DNA of 24,395 nt. It comes from a virus. The position numbers and the translations under genes were made by a program. Positions 1 to 7,793 of the stretch are shown in pieces. Each line of letters begins with the position of its first letter. Position 1 is the stretch's first letter. The notes under the pieces were generated by a model. It saw nothing but the letters and a program-made list of their open reading frames with translations, was not told where the DNA came from and searched no databases. The stretch spans positions 1-24,395 of IMG/VR virus record IMGVR_UViG_3300043496_000246; one strand, given 5' to 3'.

Positions 1-2
1 GG

Positions 3-194
3 TACCCGGCCTCGATCGCGGTCGAGCAGCTGTCGCGGCCGGCGACGCCGGGCGAGAAGTTCGACGCGCACAAACTGGCCGGCGAGCTGATCGCGATCGG
101 CGAGAGCCTGACGCCATTGCAGAAGACCATGGACGACGTGTCGCTGCGGCTGCGCGCGCTCGGCATCGCCCTGACCATCAACCTAAAGGGGTAA
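3..194 (+). CDS. C-terminal end of a gene entering from the left (hypothetical)
   Basis: The first codon phase that stays open to TAA at 192-194 gives 63 residues of an unrecognised protein. It reads through GEKFDAHKLAGELIAIGESL and a helical stretch with MDDVSLRLRALGIAL and ends in NLKG. The composition suggests an amphipathic helical C-terminus. The next gene begins 2 bases after the stop, so the two are probably co-transcribed. The start and most of the protein lie outside the window, and no family can be assigned. Confidence 0.6.
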   Translation, partial: YPASIAVEQLSRPATPGEKFDAHKLAGELIAIGESLTPLQKTMDDVSLRLRALGIALTINLKG

Positions 195-196
195 CT

Positions 197-463
197 GTGA
201 GCAGTACCTCAGAACTAATATTGCATCATCGAACGATGCGCGAACTCATAAACATAAAGCACGAAATCGGAAGTAAGATGGATTTGCAGAGTGCCATGCT
301 AGCGGAAATCAAACGCCATCTCGACATCGCCCAAGGCGAATTGCTGCGCCTGACAAACGAAAATATGCGGCTGCGCGAAGCCTTGAAGGACATCGCGGCG
401 CATCACGATGTCGATGCCGACGAATGTATGGGGATTGCGCAGCGCGCACTGGACCAGGATTAA
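197..463 (+). CDS. Small coiled-coil hypothetical protein, 88 aa
   Basis: The gene starts at GTG 197, two bases after the upstream TAA, behind an AAAGGGG Shine-Dalgarno that lies inside the end of the previous gene. The product is strongly helical: residues 15-65 include regularly spaced Leu, Ile and Met (KRHLDIAQGELLRLTNENMR), typical of a short coiled coil. The C-terminus is acidic. There is no signal peptide, membrane segment or catalytic motif. It sits between two other small rightward genes and precedes a convergent helicase gene. The function is unknown. The tight spacing and the helical content argue for a real gene. Confidence 0.6.
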   Translation: MSSTSELILHHRTMRELINIKHEIGSKMDLQSAMLAEIKRHLDIAQGELLRLTNENMRLREALKDIAAHHDVDADECMGIAQRALDQD

Positions 464-475
464 AGGAAGCCTACG

Positions 476-748
476 ATGGCGCCTCGCAAACGCATAAAAA
501 GGCAGAGGTCCATCATGTCAGACGAGTCTATAAAGCTGCGTTTCGTCTATCTGACCCTCCCCGAACGAGATCATCCAATCCTCAACATCAACGTGCAAAA
601 ATTCCATCATCGATTCGAGATCAGCCGCGACCAGTTGTACGACCTCAACAAGCAGATCGCCGACATCCTGGTCAAAGGCAACATCAGCGACAAGAACAGC
701 TTCAACGAGCAGCTGGTGCTGAATCTCGAAAAAGCTGCTACGCTGTAG
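476..748 (+). CDS. Small hypothetical protein, 90 aa (or 77 aa from the inner ATG)
   Basis: ATG 476 follows a good AAAGGAAG ribosome binding site. A second in-frame ATG at 515, behind GGCAGAGG, would remove a very basic 13-residue N-terminus (MAPRKRIKRQR). The core (LRFVYLTLPERDHPILNI, then FHHRFEISRDQLYDLNKQIADILV) looks like a small alpha/beta protein ending in a helix. No family is recognised. Its last 11 bases overlap the 3' end of the convergent SNF2 helicase gene, so the two transcripts meet with no spacer or terminator between them. Confidence 0.6.
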   Translation: MAPRKRIKRQRSIMSDESIKLRFVYLTLPERDHPILNINVQKFHHRFEISRDQLYDLNKQIADILVKGNISDKNSFNEQLVLNLEKAATL

Positions 749-2144
749 CCGTTGACGATTCCTGACCTTGATGACGGCGTAGGTAAGCCTCAAACGCGGC
801 TTGCGCCGTCATCTTTTTATGCACCCGGTCGAGCTTCATTTCGTCGACTGTGTCGGCTGCCGAACAGACACGCACCACCACTGATTTATTTTGCCCGGAA
901 CGATGCAGACGAGCGATTGTTTGCTCCCACAGCTCAGGCGACCAGGTGGGGCAGATCCAGGCCATATCCGAACCGCCATGTTGCAGGTTCAGACCGTGGC
1001 CGCCCGACGCCGGGTGCATCGCCATGAAAGGTAGTTTGCCAGCGTTCCATTGGGTGATGTTGTGATCAGATGCTTTGTCGGTGACCCCGTCACCGAGGTA
1101 CGGAAGATCCTCGCCAAGCAACCCGCGCAGCATTTCCAGATCCTCGCGATATTCGTAAATGAACAGCACTGGCCCCGCCGCATCGTCGATAATGTCCTGT
1201 GCCCACTGCTCCTTTTCCGGGTGGAGCCGGATGGTAGCACCGTCGTCGTAGACGAAACCGTTGGCGATCTGCGCCAGCTTGCCGGTGGCAACGGCAGCGG
1301 TGGAAGCCAGCACGATGCCGTTGTCGTCTCGGAGCATCAGCTTCTCCTCCATGTCGTTGTATTGCTTGCGGGCACTCGGTGGCAGCTCGACCCGGTCGAA
1401 AAGAATCGACAGCTCCGGCAGCTGCGGCAACTCGTCGTCGCGAAGGGTGACGCAAAGCGGTGCCAGCTGGCGGTTGATGACTTCCTCCGCTCCCGGCAGC
1501 GGCGCCCATGTGTAGCCCTGGTAATCAAGCGGGTAGAAACGGTCCTTACGCCAACGGTAGAACGACTTACCCCAGAGCCGCGCACGGGTTACCACCGTGG
1601 CCGGCATGAACAGGTCTTCGGGACCGGACGGCCGCAACGTGCCGGTCAGGCCCCAGATCATGCGCCACCGCTTGGCGTAGCGCAGCAACCGCCGCGCGCG
1701 CACACCGCTGGGCTTGCGCAGCCGCGACACCTCGTCGATCACCAGCAGATCAAACAGCCGTGAATCGTCCGGCAGCTTGACCAAAGCGTCGACCAGCCAC
1801 TCGACGATGTCGATGCCGACGATGGTGATGTCGAACACGCCGGCATGCGCCTCGGCCAGGCCGATCAAGCGTTGCTGCGGTGTGCCGCTCAGCACCTGAT
1901 AGGACAGGCCCTTGGTATGCGCCCAGAGCGCGATCTCGTCCGGCCAAACCATGCGCGCCACTCTTTTCGGCGCGATCACCAACACATGACGAACATGCTT
2001 GTCGCGGATCAGTTCCTCGATCGCGGTCAACGCCGCGACGGTCTTGCCGCCGCCCGGCCGCACCACCGCGATCTTCTCGTCGTTCTCATAAAGCGCGGTG
2101 GCGATGCGGTGCTGATAGGGACGCAGTTCAGATTTCTGTCTCAT
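738..2144 (-). CDS. SNF2-type DEAD/DEAH helicase (SF2)
   Basis: A 468-residue ATP-dependent helicase or translocase of superfamily 2, the kind found in phage replication modules. Visible motifs in order: RPYQ near residue 8; Walker A VRPGGGKT at 28-35; motif Ia VIAPKR at 56-61; motif II DEVS at 137-140, in place of DEAH; motif III LTGT at 166-169; motif V in GGHGLNLQHGG at about 381-391; motif VI ARLHRSGQ at 411-418. Length and motif spacing fit a minimal SNF2 core without extra domains. The start ATG overlaps the stop of the upstream zinc gene (ATGA), which implies coupled translation. It is the last gene of the leftward replication block. A role in replication-fork or recombination remodelling is inferred from family and context. 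Confidence 0.92.
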   Translation of the reverse strand: MRQKSELRPYQHRIATALYENDEKIAVVRPGGGKTVAALTAIEELIRDKHVRHVLVIAPKRVARMVWPDEIALWAHTKGLSYQVLSGTPQQRLIGLAEAHAGVFDITIVGIDIVEWLVDALVKLPDDSRLFDLLVIDEVSRLRKPSGVRARRLLRYAKRWRMIWGLTGTLRPSGPEDLFMPATVVTRARLWGKSFYRWRKDRFYPLDYQGYTWAPLPGAEEVINRQLAPLCVTLRDDELPQLPELSILFDRVELPPSARKQYNDMEEKLMLRDDNGIVLASTAAVATGKLAQIANGFVYDDGATIRLHPEKEQWAQDIIDDAAGPVLFIYEYREDLEMLRGLLGEDLPYLGDGVTDKASDHNITQWNAGKLPFMAMHPASGGHGLNLQHGGSDMAWICPTWSPELWEQTIARLHRSGQNKSVVVRVCSAADTVDEMKLDRVHKKMTAQAAFEAYLRRHQGQESSTATA

Positions 2145-2332
2145 TCAGCTAACCATGAGTCCGGCAGATCATCGAGAGTATCGACGCCGTCAAACAGTAT
2201 TCCGAACACCAACGGTTTTTCAGAATCGCTGTCGTTCTGACAGTCCATGCAGCTACCTTCCATCAACATTGGGTTGCGGTCTTTCTGTACGTGCCACACG
2301 CCGGCACAACGCTCGCAGTAAGCTATGATCAT
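2141..2332 (-). CDS. Small zinc-ribbon-like protein, 63 aa
   Basis: The N-terminal half has two CxxC knuckles, CERC at residues 6-9 and CMDC at about 28-31, separated by about 20 residues. This is the layout of a zinc ribbon or rubredoxin-like fold. The C-terminal half is acidic (VDTLDDLPDSW). Both ends overlap neighbours by ATGA: its start with the stop of the 119-aa gene, its stop with the start of the helicase. Such small zinc proteins often sit between replication genes in phages. No specific function can be assigned. Confidence 0.7.
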   Translation of the reverse strand: MIIAYCERCAGVWHVQKDRNPMLMEGSCMDCQNDSDSEKPLVFGILFDGVDTLDDLPDSWLAE

Positions 2333-2688
2333 GATGTAGACCCCTTAAAAATACGACTACGCCACACTGTAAGCGGCGCCGCATGACGCGAGCGCCGACG
2401 CGACGGAACCCCGACAACATTGGCCTTCTCGCACAGGCCCTCTTTGGCCGCCCGGTTCATGACCGGACCCATGGCGCGATGTTCATGCGTATGCGGCCGT
2501 TTCCATTCCGGTTCGGCGAAGTACAAGTCATACACATCGTCGGTGTTAAAAATCAGCTTAACCCGGCACACATCCCAGACCAGGTCGAGCATATGTTCGA
2601 TCCACAATTGGTTGGCGTTCTCTTCGACTTGTTTCATGCTAGCGCGCTTGGCGCGCTGAGCTGAACTCTCATGGCTACGCTCACTCAT
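2329..2688 (-). CDS. Hypothetical protein in replication block, 119 aa
   Basis: The start is placed at ATG 2688 because it overlaps the upstream stop (ATGA) and follows GGCAGGTG. A longer in-frame reading would begin inside the upstream gene. The product is mixed charged and helical (QRAKRASMKQVEENANQLW, then an acidic NTDDVYDLYFAEPEW). It ends in an Arg-rich segment, RRRSRHAAPLTVWRSRIF. Arg-rich ends with a WRS motif recur in small phage proteins but do not define a function. No enzyme motif is visible. Coupling on both sides suggests it works with the polymerase and helicase. Confidence 0.65.
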   Translation of the reverse strand: MSERSHESSAQRAKRASMKQVEENANQLWIEHMLDLVWDVCRVKLIFNTDDVYDLYFAEPEWKRPHTHEHRAMGPVMNRAAKEGLCEKANVVGVPSRRRSRHAAPLTVWRSRIFKGSTS

Positions 2689-3119
2689 ATTGCACCTGCC
2701 TTCCTCGCCAGATCGCGGATCCAGATCCACTGCTTGTCGGAAAATAAAATCTCATCGTAAATGTCGGCGCGGTCCATCAAGCCAGCGAGAAACTGCCGCG
2801 ATCGATCGTTGAGCGGACTACGCAAGATCAGCTGCACCAGCTGCCGCAGCTCGGCCGCGGTCATGTACTTCATGCCGGGATCGCGCTTCGGCTTGGGCGG
2901 CGGCGGTGGTGGAGGTGGCGCATATGAACGCCCCGCCGGCTGGCCGATCGAGCCGACCACATCATGCCAGTCCAGCCCGTTCTCTTTCAGCAGGCTGGTG
3001 ATCAGGCCGGCGGCGGATGCCCGCTCGCCATCATGAGTGGAGCCGAGCATCAGCATCAGCTTGTCGAGCCGGCTGCGCACTCCGGGCGGCAGCGGGCGGA
3101 CATTGGTTTGCGCGCGCAT
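2685..3119 (-). CDS. DUF2786-like N-terminus with poly-proline linker, 144 aa
   Basis: The start is ATG 3119, which shares its A with the polymerase stop (TGATG) and has a GGGAGGG ribosome binding site about 7 bases upstream. A GTG at 3134 is an alternative. Residues 10-55 (RLDKLMLMLGSTHDGERASA, then LLKENGLDWHDVV) match the pattern of DUF2786, a small domain where a KLLALAxST-type helix is followed by GLD. Then comes a run of eight prolines and a basic KPKRDP linker, followed by a helical C-terminal domain. Two small domains joined by a proline hinge suggest an adaptor. The DUF2786 call is from recognition, without a search. Function unknown. Confidence 0.65.
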   Translation of the reverse strand: MRAQTNVRPLPPGVRSRLDKLMLMLGSTHDGERASAAGLITSLLKENGLDWHDVVGSIGQPAGRSYAPPPPPPPPKPKRDPGMKYMTAAELRQLVQLILRSPLNDRSRQFLAGLMDRADIYDEILFSDKQWIWIRDLARKAGAI

Positions 3120-5272
3120 CACTTGCCCTCCCACTTGGAATAATACGGCTGGATGGTTTCTTCCGACATCAGCGGCAGGCCGTCGGTCCAGTCGAAACCC
3201 TCGCGCATGATCCCGCGCAGCATAGCCACGGCACTTTCGGCGCGATCTTCCGGCACCTCGACCAAAATTTCATCGTGACTGTGGAGCCGCACCGGCAGAT
3301 CGGTCTTTTCCAGCCGCGCCAAGGTGCCGCGCAGAATGTCAGCGGCGGTGGCCTGCACCACGTTCTCGCAAAGTGTGCCGTGCCAGATCTTGGACCGGCC
3401 ATAGCCCCTGGAGAACCGCAGCTGGACCGACTGACCGACGACCTTGTCGTCATCGTCCAGCTCGTCGACCGTTTCGTATTTGATGCCGCGGTAAGCGAGG
3501 CACCGGCCGGACGGCAGTTGGCAATACAACGTGCCCTTGAGGATCTGCGGCAGGTAGACGTAGGTCAGCCGGCCGACGGTCTGGGGCCGACACGGCTGCT
3601 CCAGCGCCCGGTTGGCGGCGCCCCACAGGCCGTAGGAGGAATCCTCGTCATGCTTGCCCCAGAACCGGACACACCAGGGATTGGCCTGCCGCCACTGCGC
3701 GACCGCTTCCTTGGCTTCATGTTCCGGCAGGTAGAGGCCGTAATTGGCGCCCATGTTGGCCAAAGCGCCGACCCCGCCGCCGAAGCCGAGTGCTAATTCG
3801 GCGACTTTGCCACGCTGCCGTAGCGATTTGCTGATTTCTGCCACGGCTACGCCGGACATGGCAGCGGCGGTGCGGGTGTAGAGGTCCGGCAGCGAGGGGT
3901 TGGCGTCGATATCGCGGAAGATCTGCAACCGCTTCAGGGCGCCTTCGGATTGTGGGCCGACCAGCCACGGCAATATTCGCGCCTCAATCTGCGCGAAGTC
4001 GCTGACCACGAACTGATTCGCGTCACCGGCAACAAAAGTGGGGCGAATCAACAACGCCAGCTTGCGCAATACCGGCGTGGCGTCGCCGAGCTGGGCCAGC
4101 TGATTGTAGGTGGCGCCGTCGAGAATCGCCTCGATCGCATCATGTTCGTAGGCGAGAAAGCTCCGCGCCAGGTTCTGGATCTGGACACCGCGGGAGGAAA
4201 ACCGGCCGGTTTGCGGGGCGCCATTGAATACGTACTGCCCATAGACCACGCCATCGACCTGCTGGGCGAGAATTTTCGAATACTTGGCCGGTGTGGTCGA
4301 CCCGCCGTACAAACGCACCTGGAGCGCGCGCAGCGCCCGGTGGTGGCCGATCGCCGTGCAGTAGGGGATCAGCTTCTCGATCCGGCCGCGGGTCAGGCTG
4401 TACTTGGCCGGCCGCTTGATGGTGCCGTCGTCGGCTTCCTCTTCCTCCCGCCTGGTTAGTATTTTAATCCCATCGCCATCCGGCGGCAGCTGGTGGCGCA
4501 GCCAGGTGGTCAGCAGCTTGACTTGGCCGGTGGTGGTGACGGCGCCGTCGGTGATCTCGCGCAGCTCGTCGCAACCGCAAGCCTTGGCGAGCTTGGCCAA
4601 CTTGTCGGCCTTCCTGGCGAATTTCACATCGACGCCGATGCCGCGATCGTTGATGATCTCGGCCGCCCAATACTCTTGCCACTCCCGCTCCGGCAGCTGC
4701 CTGGTTCTGAGGAAGAGACTGCGCATGGCGTCGATGTCGCCGATCGCATAGGCGCAAAACAGCCGCCATTGCGCCGGGTGGCTCTGTGGGGTCGCCGTCG
4801 AATCCGGCAGGCAGAACAGCTTGATGTAGGCGCCGCCGTCCTCGACCTTGAGCGTCGAGCCGCTGGCCTTGCAGGCGCCAGCCAGGTCTGGCGGCAAGCC
4901 CGCGGCAGTGGCCTGCACCGAGGGGTCGATGCACATGTCCGGCCGCAACGGCGGGGCGTTTCGCAGCGCGAAATTCCACACCGCCCGATCGAACCCGGCG
5001 TTGAACGCCGCGAACACGCCGTCGTCGTACCAGGCGCGCTGGTAGAACTCAGTGAAATCCAACGGCAGGTGGTGCCAACTCAGCGGCGCGCCCGGCTCTG
5101 GCGCCATAATCAGCTTGGTCGGACCATGGCCGATCGCGTAGGTCAGGATGATCGCCGCAGCATCGTCATCGCAGGCATAGCGGGTGGCGCCAGCCTTTTG
5201 CAGGTCTTCGCCCGACTTCGTTTCGAAGTCGAACCAGCAAATGTTGTTGGTGTCGAAGGTGCGGGCGGTCAT
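3119..5272 (-). CDS. DNA polymerase, family A, with 3'-5' exonuclease domain
   Basis: A 717-residue replicative polymerase. The start is ATG 5272, which overlaps the upstream stop as ATGA; an in-frame start further upstream at 5329 would lie inside the previous gene. The proofreading domain shows exo I D15-F-E17, exo II N91-AGF-D95 and exo III Y175-xxx-D179. The polymerase domain shows motif A SDFAQIEAR at 424-432, motif B R485-xxx-K489 leading into LALGFGGGVG, and motif C HDE at 666-668. There is no 5'-3' nuclease domain, as expected for this phage subgroup. All expected catalytic acidic residues are present, so it should be active. It is embedded in a coupled operon with the nuclease, SSB-like and helicase genes and should copy the phage genome. 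Confidence 0.95.
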   Translation of the reverse strand: MTARTFDTNNICWFDFETKSGEDLQKAGATRYACDDDAAAIILTYAIGHGPTKLIMAPEPGAPLSWHHLPLDFTEFYQRAWYDDGVFAAFNAGFDRAVWNFALRNAPPLRPDMCIDPSVQATAAGLPPDLAGACKASGSTLKVEDGGAYIKLFCLPDSTATPQSHPAQWRLFCAYAIGDIDAMRSLFLRTRQLPEREWQEYWAAEIINDRGIGVDVKFARKADKLAKLAKACGCDELREITDGAVTTTGQVKLLTTWLRHQLPPDGDGIKILTRREEEEADDGTIKRPAKYSLTRGRIEKLIPYCTAIGHHRALRALQVRLYGGSTTPAKYSKILAQQVDGVVYGQYVFNGAPQTGRFSSRGVQIQNLARSFLAYEHDAIEAILDGATYNQLAQLGDATPVLRKLALLIRPTFVAGDANQFVVSDFAQIEARILPWLVGPQSEGALKRLQIFRDIDANPSLPDLYTRTAAAMSGVAVAEISKSLRQRGKVAELALGFGGGVGALANMGANYGLYLPEHEAKEAVAQWRQANPWCVRFWGKHDEDSSYGLWGAANRALEQPCRPQTVGRLTYVYLPQILKGTLYCQLPSGRCLAYRGIKYETVDELDDDDKVVGQSVQLRFSRGYGRSKIWHGTLCENVVQATAADILRGTLARLEKTDLPVRLHSHDEILVEVPEDRAESAVAMLRGIMREGFDWTDGLPLMSEETIQPYYSKWEGK

Positions 5273-5547
5273 CGCACACGCCCCGAAAACAGACATGACC
5301 GGCAGCCTTTGCCGGCACACTCCGGGCATAGCGGCTTGGCCATTTGCTCGATCATGTCATCGAACTCAAACAGCACATTGCGGGCTTCGTGTTCGGGCGT
5401 CCACGTATCTCCGGGATAGACCCAGGCGCAGCCCAGCCCGCGCACGGTCACGCTCTCCTTATTGATCCAGAGCCGGCCGCGCCACTCCGGGTGGGCGTCG
5501 AGCAGCAATTTGCGCAGTCTGGCCCGGTGAGCGGCACGTGCGAGCAT
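5269..5547 (-). CDS. Small zinc protein upstream of the polymerase, 92 aa
   Basis: The C-terminus carries CPECAGKGCRSC, a DnaJ-like CxxCxGxGCxxC zinc knuckle. The body (DAHPEWRGRLWINKESVTV, then FEFDDMIEQM) is a small mixed fold. The start is uncertain. GTG 5610 gives 113 aa but lies inside a perfect 10-bp hairpin stem and lacks a good ribosome binding site. ATG 5547 has AGGGA about 10 bases upstream and is preferred here. The stop overlaps the polymerase start as ATGA, so it should be translated together with the polymerase. It is possibly an accessory factor; no function is assigned. Confidence 0.7.
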   Translation of the reverse strand: MLARAAHRARLRKLLLDAHPEWRGRLWINKESVTVRGLGCAWVYPGDTWTPEHEARNVLFEFDDMIEQMAKPLCPECAGKGCRSCLFSGRVR

Positions 5548-5589
5548 GGCAAGGCATTCCCTGGGATGAGGGGGAAGGGGTGGCCGAAA

Positions 5590-5616
5590 TAGGGGGTGGG
5601 TTTTAGCCACCCCCTA
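5590..5616 (-). terminator. Perfect 10-bp hairpin between SSB-like gene and zinc gene
   Basis: TAGGGGGTGG at 5590-5599 and CCACCCCCTA at 5607-5616 form a perfect GC-rich stem with a 7-base loop. It begins 10 bases after the stop of the leftward 259-aa gene. On the leftward strand it is followed only by TTTCGG, too short a U-tract for a strong intrinsic terminator. It may instead be an mRNA-stabilising or attenuating structure that lowers expression of the polymerase downstream. Confidence 0.5.
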
Positions 5617-5625
5617 CCGAAGGAT

Positions 5626-6405
5626 TTAGCCGAGCGGCGGCGCCGGACGGCGGCGCTGCCCGGACGCGCGGGCCGGCGCAGGCGCCGGCTCGTCATCCGG
5701 CACCATCGATGGCGCGTCCGCGGTCAGCGGCGGCTTGACCGGCCGGCCGTTGCTGGCCGGAGCCGGCTTGGGATCCGGCGACGTCGCGCCACCCTCCATC
5801 TCGCCGTTGAAGTTGGCCCAGCCGACCACTTCGAAGATCGGGTTGTTGATCCAGCCGTAGTCGGCATGCTTGTACCGCTCCGACTTGAACTGGATCACCG
5901 GGCAAGGGTAAGCGCGGTTCTTGCGCAGCTGCGCCTTGATCTCGTTCACAAGATTGTCGAACCCCTTCAAGGTGCCGCCGCTGCTGTTCTTGAACTGCAC
6001 CTCGACGCCGGCATCCTCGCCATTGAGACACACCGCTTCAAAACTGCGCTGCTCATTGAACGGGAAGCCCTCGATCGGGTCCGGCTTTTTCGGCTTCGGC
6101 TCCGACATCGGGCACATCACCTCGCCGAGCCGTTCGTTCTTCCTGGTCCCCTCGTAACGCGACCAGCAGACATAGCCGTGGCAGATCGATAACAGGTTGA
6201 TCGCCCAGTTAGAGCCGACCTGCATCGGGTCGTCGGCCTGGCCGATGGTCCAGAGGCCGTCAGCCTTGCCGAGCTTGATCAGATCCTTGCCGCCGCCGGG
6301 CACATTGGTGGTGGCCTGCGATTCCTCGATACCTGCTAACAATCTATTAGCGAGATCCTCGGTCAGCGCGGTCGAGCCTAAGCTGCGCTTTACGATGTCA
6401 TTCAT
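5626..6405 (-). CDS. Probable phage ssDNA-binding-type protein, 259 aa
   Basis: The start is ATG 6405, 8 bases after AGGAGAGG; an in-frame ATG seven codons upstream has no ribosome binding site. The N-terminal 100 residues include KDLIKLGKADGLW and NWAINLLSICHGYVCW. The middle domain is beta-rich (FEAVCLNGEDAGVEVQF, NNPIFEVVGWANFNGEMEGG). The last 50 residues are a Pro/Ala-rich disordered tail. It lies between a DUF2800 nuclease and a family A polymerase, the slot that ssDNA-binding proteins of the DUF2815 type occupy in similar phage cassettes. The SSB role is inferred from position and layout, because no OB-fold signature can be read directly. The tail is basic (GQRRRP) rather than the acidic tip usual in bacterial SSB. 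Confidence 0.6.
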   Translation of the reverse strand: MNDIVKRSLGSTALTEDLANRLLAGIEESQATTNVPGGGKDLIKLGKADGLWTIGQADDPMQVGSNWAINLLSICHGYVCWSRYEGTRKNERLGEVMCPMSEPKPKKPDPIEGFPFNEQRSFEAVCLNGEDAGVEVQFKNSSGGTLKGFDNLVNEIKAQLRKNRAYPCPVIQFKSERYKHADYGWINNPIFEVVGWANFNGEMEGGATSPDPKPAPASNGRPVKPPLTADAPSMVPDDEPAPAPARASGQRRRPAPPLG

Positions 6406-6430
6406 AATCTGTCCTCTCCTGTTCATGGCA

Positions 6431-6479
6431 CCGGCTCGATCGAGCCGGCGTAGTTTGCGTCACGATTGTTGTGACGCAA
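6431..6479 (-). promoter_or_regulatory. Two tandem hairpins between nuclease and SSB-like genes
   Basis: TTGCGTCAC at 6455-6463 and GTGACGCAA at 6471-6479 make a perfect 9-bp stem with a 7-base loop that spans the stop codon of the nuclease gene. Just downstream, 6431-6448 is a perfect 18-bp palindrome (CCGGCTCGA and its complement). The leftward sequence then runs through AACAGGAGAGG into the start at 6405. Neither hairpin has a U-tract, so processing, stability or control of the ribosome binding site is more likely than termination. The layout resembles the linker elements at 11560-12629. Confidence 0.55.
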
Positions 6480-7731
6480 TTTGCTTCAGCGCATCCATCA
6501 ACTCGGCCGCGGCCTTGGCGCGATCGATGCGCGGCGCCGGGTCGCTGTCCGGCGCGATGACGGTTTCGTCAGTCTCCGGGATGTAGCGCAACGTGTCGGG
6601 GATCTTGACGCCGAGCTTTTTGGCGACCTTGTCGGTGTGGCCGAAGGTCTGCAACTTCTCTTGCCAGATATCCTCGTCGGCAAAACCCAGCCGCTTCAGA
6701 TTGAACGCCACGGTGTCGCTGTCGATCCACTGGCGCAGCTTGGTCTTAAGCTTGAGCTTCCAGCCCGGCACGGTGCCGCCGTTCTCCAGATAAGAGTGAA
6801 CCTGCTCGTCGACTTGTTTCTTATAGTCGGCGGCCAGATCGGCCAGGTACTTGGCCTTGGCCAGAAACTCACCGTAAGCGGCCGCGTTACCGTCGTCGAC
6901 TACGGAAGCCGTCAACTGCGCCGGCATGATTTCCATGTTGACCAAATCAAACAGCGGCTTGGTGTGCTCGGGGCAACACGGCCGGGCCGGGCACCAGCGG
7001 CAATGCTCGCCGGCTTGCAGCGGCGGGTTCTTGCCGAGCGCCTTGATAATCGCGTGGTCCATGTCCTCGATAAACATCTTCACTTCGGTGCGGGTGATCT
7101 GCGTGTGCGTCAGCGGCTCGCTGGTGCGCGGCTGGATGATGGCGACCGCCAACCGCTTGCCGTGGAAGATCTTGGCCGGCAACGTTTCCATCGCGCCGGC
7201 AAAATAAAACATCAATTGCGGATTAACCCGCTCGCCTTGTTCGTCCTTGTAGACCGCGCGGACCGCCACGCCCTGGCCGAACTTCCAATCGGCCATCAAC
7301 ACTGTCTTGCTGTTCGCCAGCAGCAAATCGCAGGTGCCATAGGCGCCCGGCACGGACGGAAACTTCACGGTCAATTCGTTGGCGACCACAACAAAGCCGC
7401 CGCCATACTCGTCCATCAAATCGTAAAGATTATTGATTGCGGGAATTATCGAATCGTCGAGGTGATGCTGCTCCAGAACGCGATCGAGGAATATAACGCC
7501 GAGCAAGCTGCGCGCGGTGTCGATCATGTCGTCCGGATCGTCGGGTAAAACCTCCTGGCTATATTTAACCAGCAACGCATCCATCACCGTGTGCATTGCC
7601 GAACCGTAGTTGGCATATCCACTGGGGATCGCGGCTTGCTCTGGAATGCGCTGCAACAGCTTGAAGCTGCCGGGACAGTGCAGCATGCGATCGGCGGTCG
7701 AGCCGCCGACAAGATTGGAATGCAGGGCCAT
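6460..7731 (-). CDS. DUF2800 / Cas4-like PD-(D/E)XK nuclease
   Basis: A 423-residue protein of the phage DUF2800 family, related to RecB/Cas4 exonucleases. The opening ADRMLHCPGS is the family signature. Likely catalytic residues are H47 in GSAMH, D135 in YGTCDLLL, and D148-x-K150 in ADWKFG, followed by PQLMFYF. Cysteines C19, C244, C247 and C253 (CRWCPARPCC) have the spacing expected for an Fe-S cluster as in Cas4/AddB proteins; that the cluster exists is inference. It is the first gene of the leftward replication block, starting 62 bases from the divergent VRR-NUC gene behind ATAGGAAA. A role in end resection during phage recombination or replication is likely. Confidence 0.85.
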   Translation of the reverse strand: MALHSNLVGGSTADRMLHCPGSFKLLQRIPEQAAIPSGYANYGSAMHTVMDALLVKYSQEVLPDDPDDMIDTARSLLGVIFLDRVLEQHHLDDSIIPAINNLYDLMDEYGGGFVVVANELTVKFPSVPGAYGTCDLLLANSKTVLMADWKFGQGVAVRAVYKDEQGERVNPQLMFYFAGAMETLPAKIFHGKRLAVAIIQPRTSEPLTHTQITRTEVKMFIEDMDHAIIKALGKNPPLQAGEHCRWCPARPCCPEHTKPLFDLVNMEIMPAQLTASVVDDGNAAAYGEFLAKAKYLADLAADYKKQVDEQVHSYLENGGTVPGWKLKLKTKLRQWIDSDTVAFNLKRLGFADEDIWQEKLQTFGHTDKVAKKLGVKIPDTLRYIPETDETVIAPDSDPAPRIDRAKAAAELMDALKQIASQQS

Positions 7732-7793
7732 TGTCGTTTCCTATTCTCTTCTCTTCTAATCTGTTTGCAGCGCGCATCAGGGCATAGATCGGC
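7732..7793 (+). promoter_or_regulatory. Divergent intergenic region between replication blocks
   Basis: These 62 bases separate the leftward DUF2800 block from the rightward VRR-NUC/primase block, so both promoters should lie here or just inside the flanking genes. A purine/pyrimidine-biased stretch (TTCCTATTCTCTTCTCTTC) supplies the leftward ribosome binding site. I see no convincing -35/-10 pair and no clear palindrome. Confidence 0.4.

Noticed and set aside
1050-1763. Long plus-strand open frame opposite the helicase gene
   Set aside because: It is antisense to a helicase with all motifs in place, has no ribosome binding site, and its product is a low-complexity shadow of GC-rich codons.
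4493-5419. 308-codon open frame opposite the polymerase gene
   Set aside because: It lies wholly antisense to the exonuclease and linker regions of a confident polymerase and continues into the next gene; the composition is typical of GC-rich shadow frames.
6481-7548. 355-codon open frame opposite the nuclease gene
   Set aside because: It is antisense to the DUF2800 gene, whose catalytic and cysteine motifs are clear; no supporting ribosome binding site or domain is seen.
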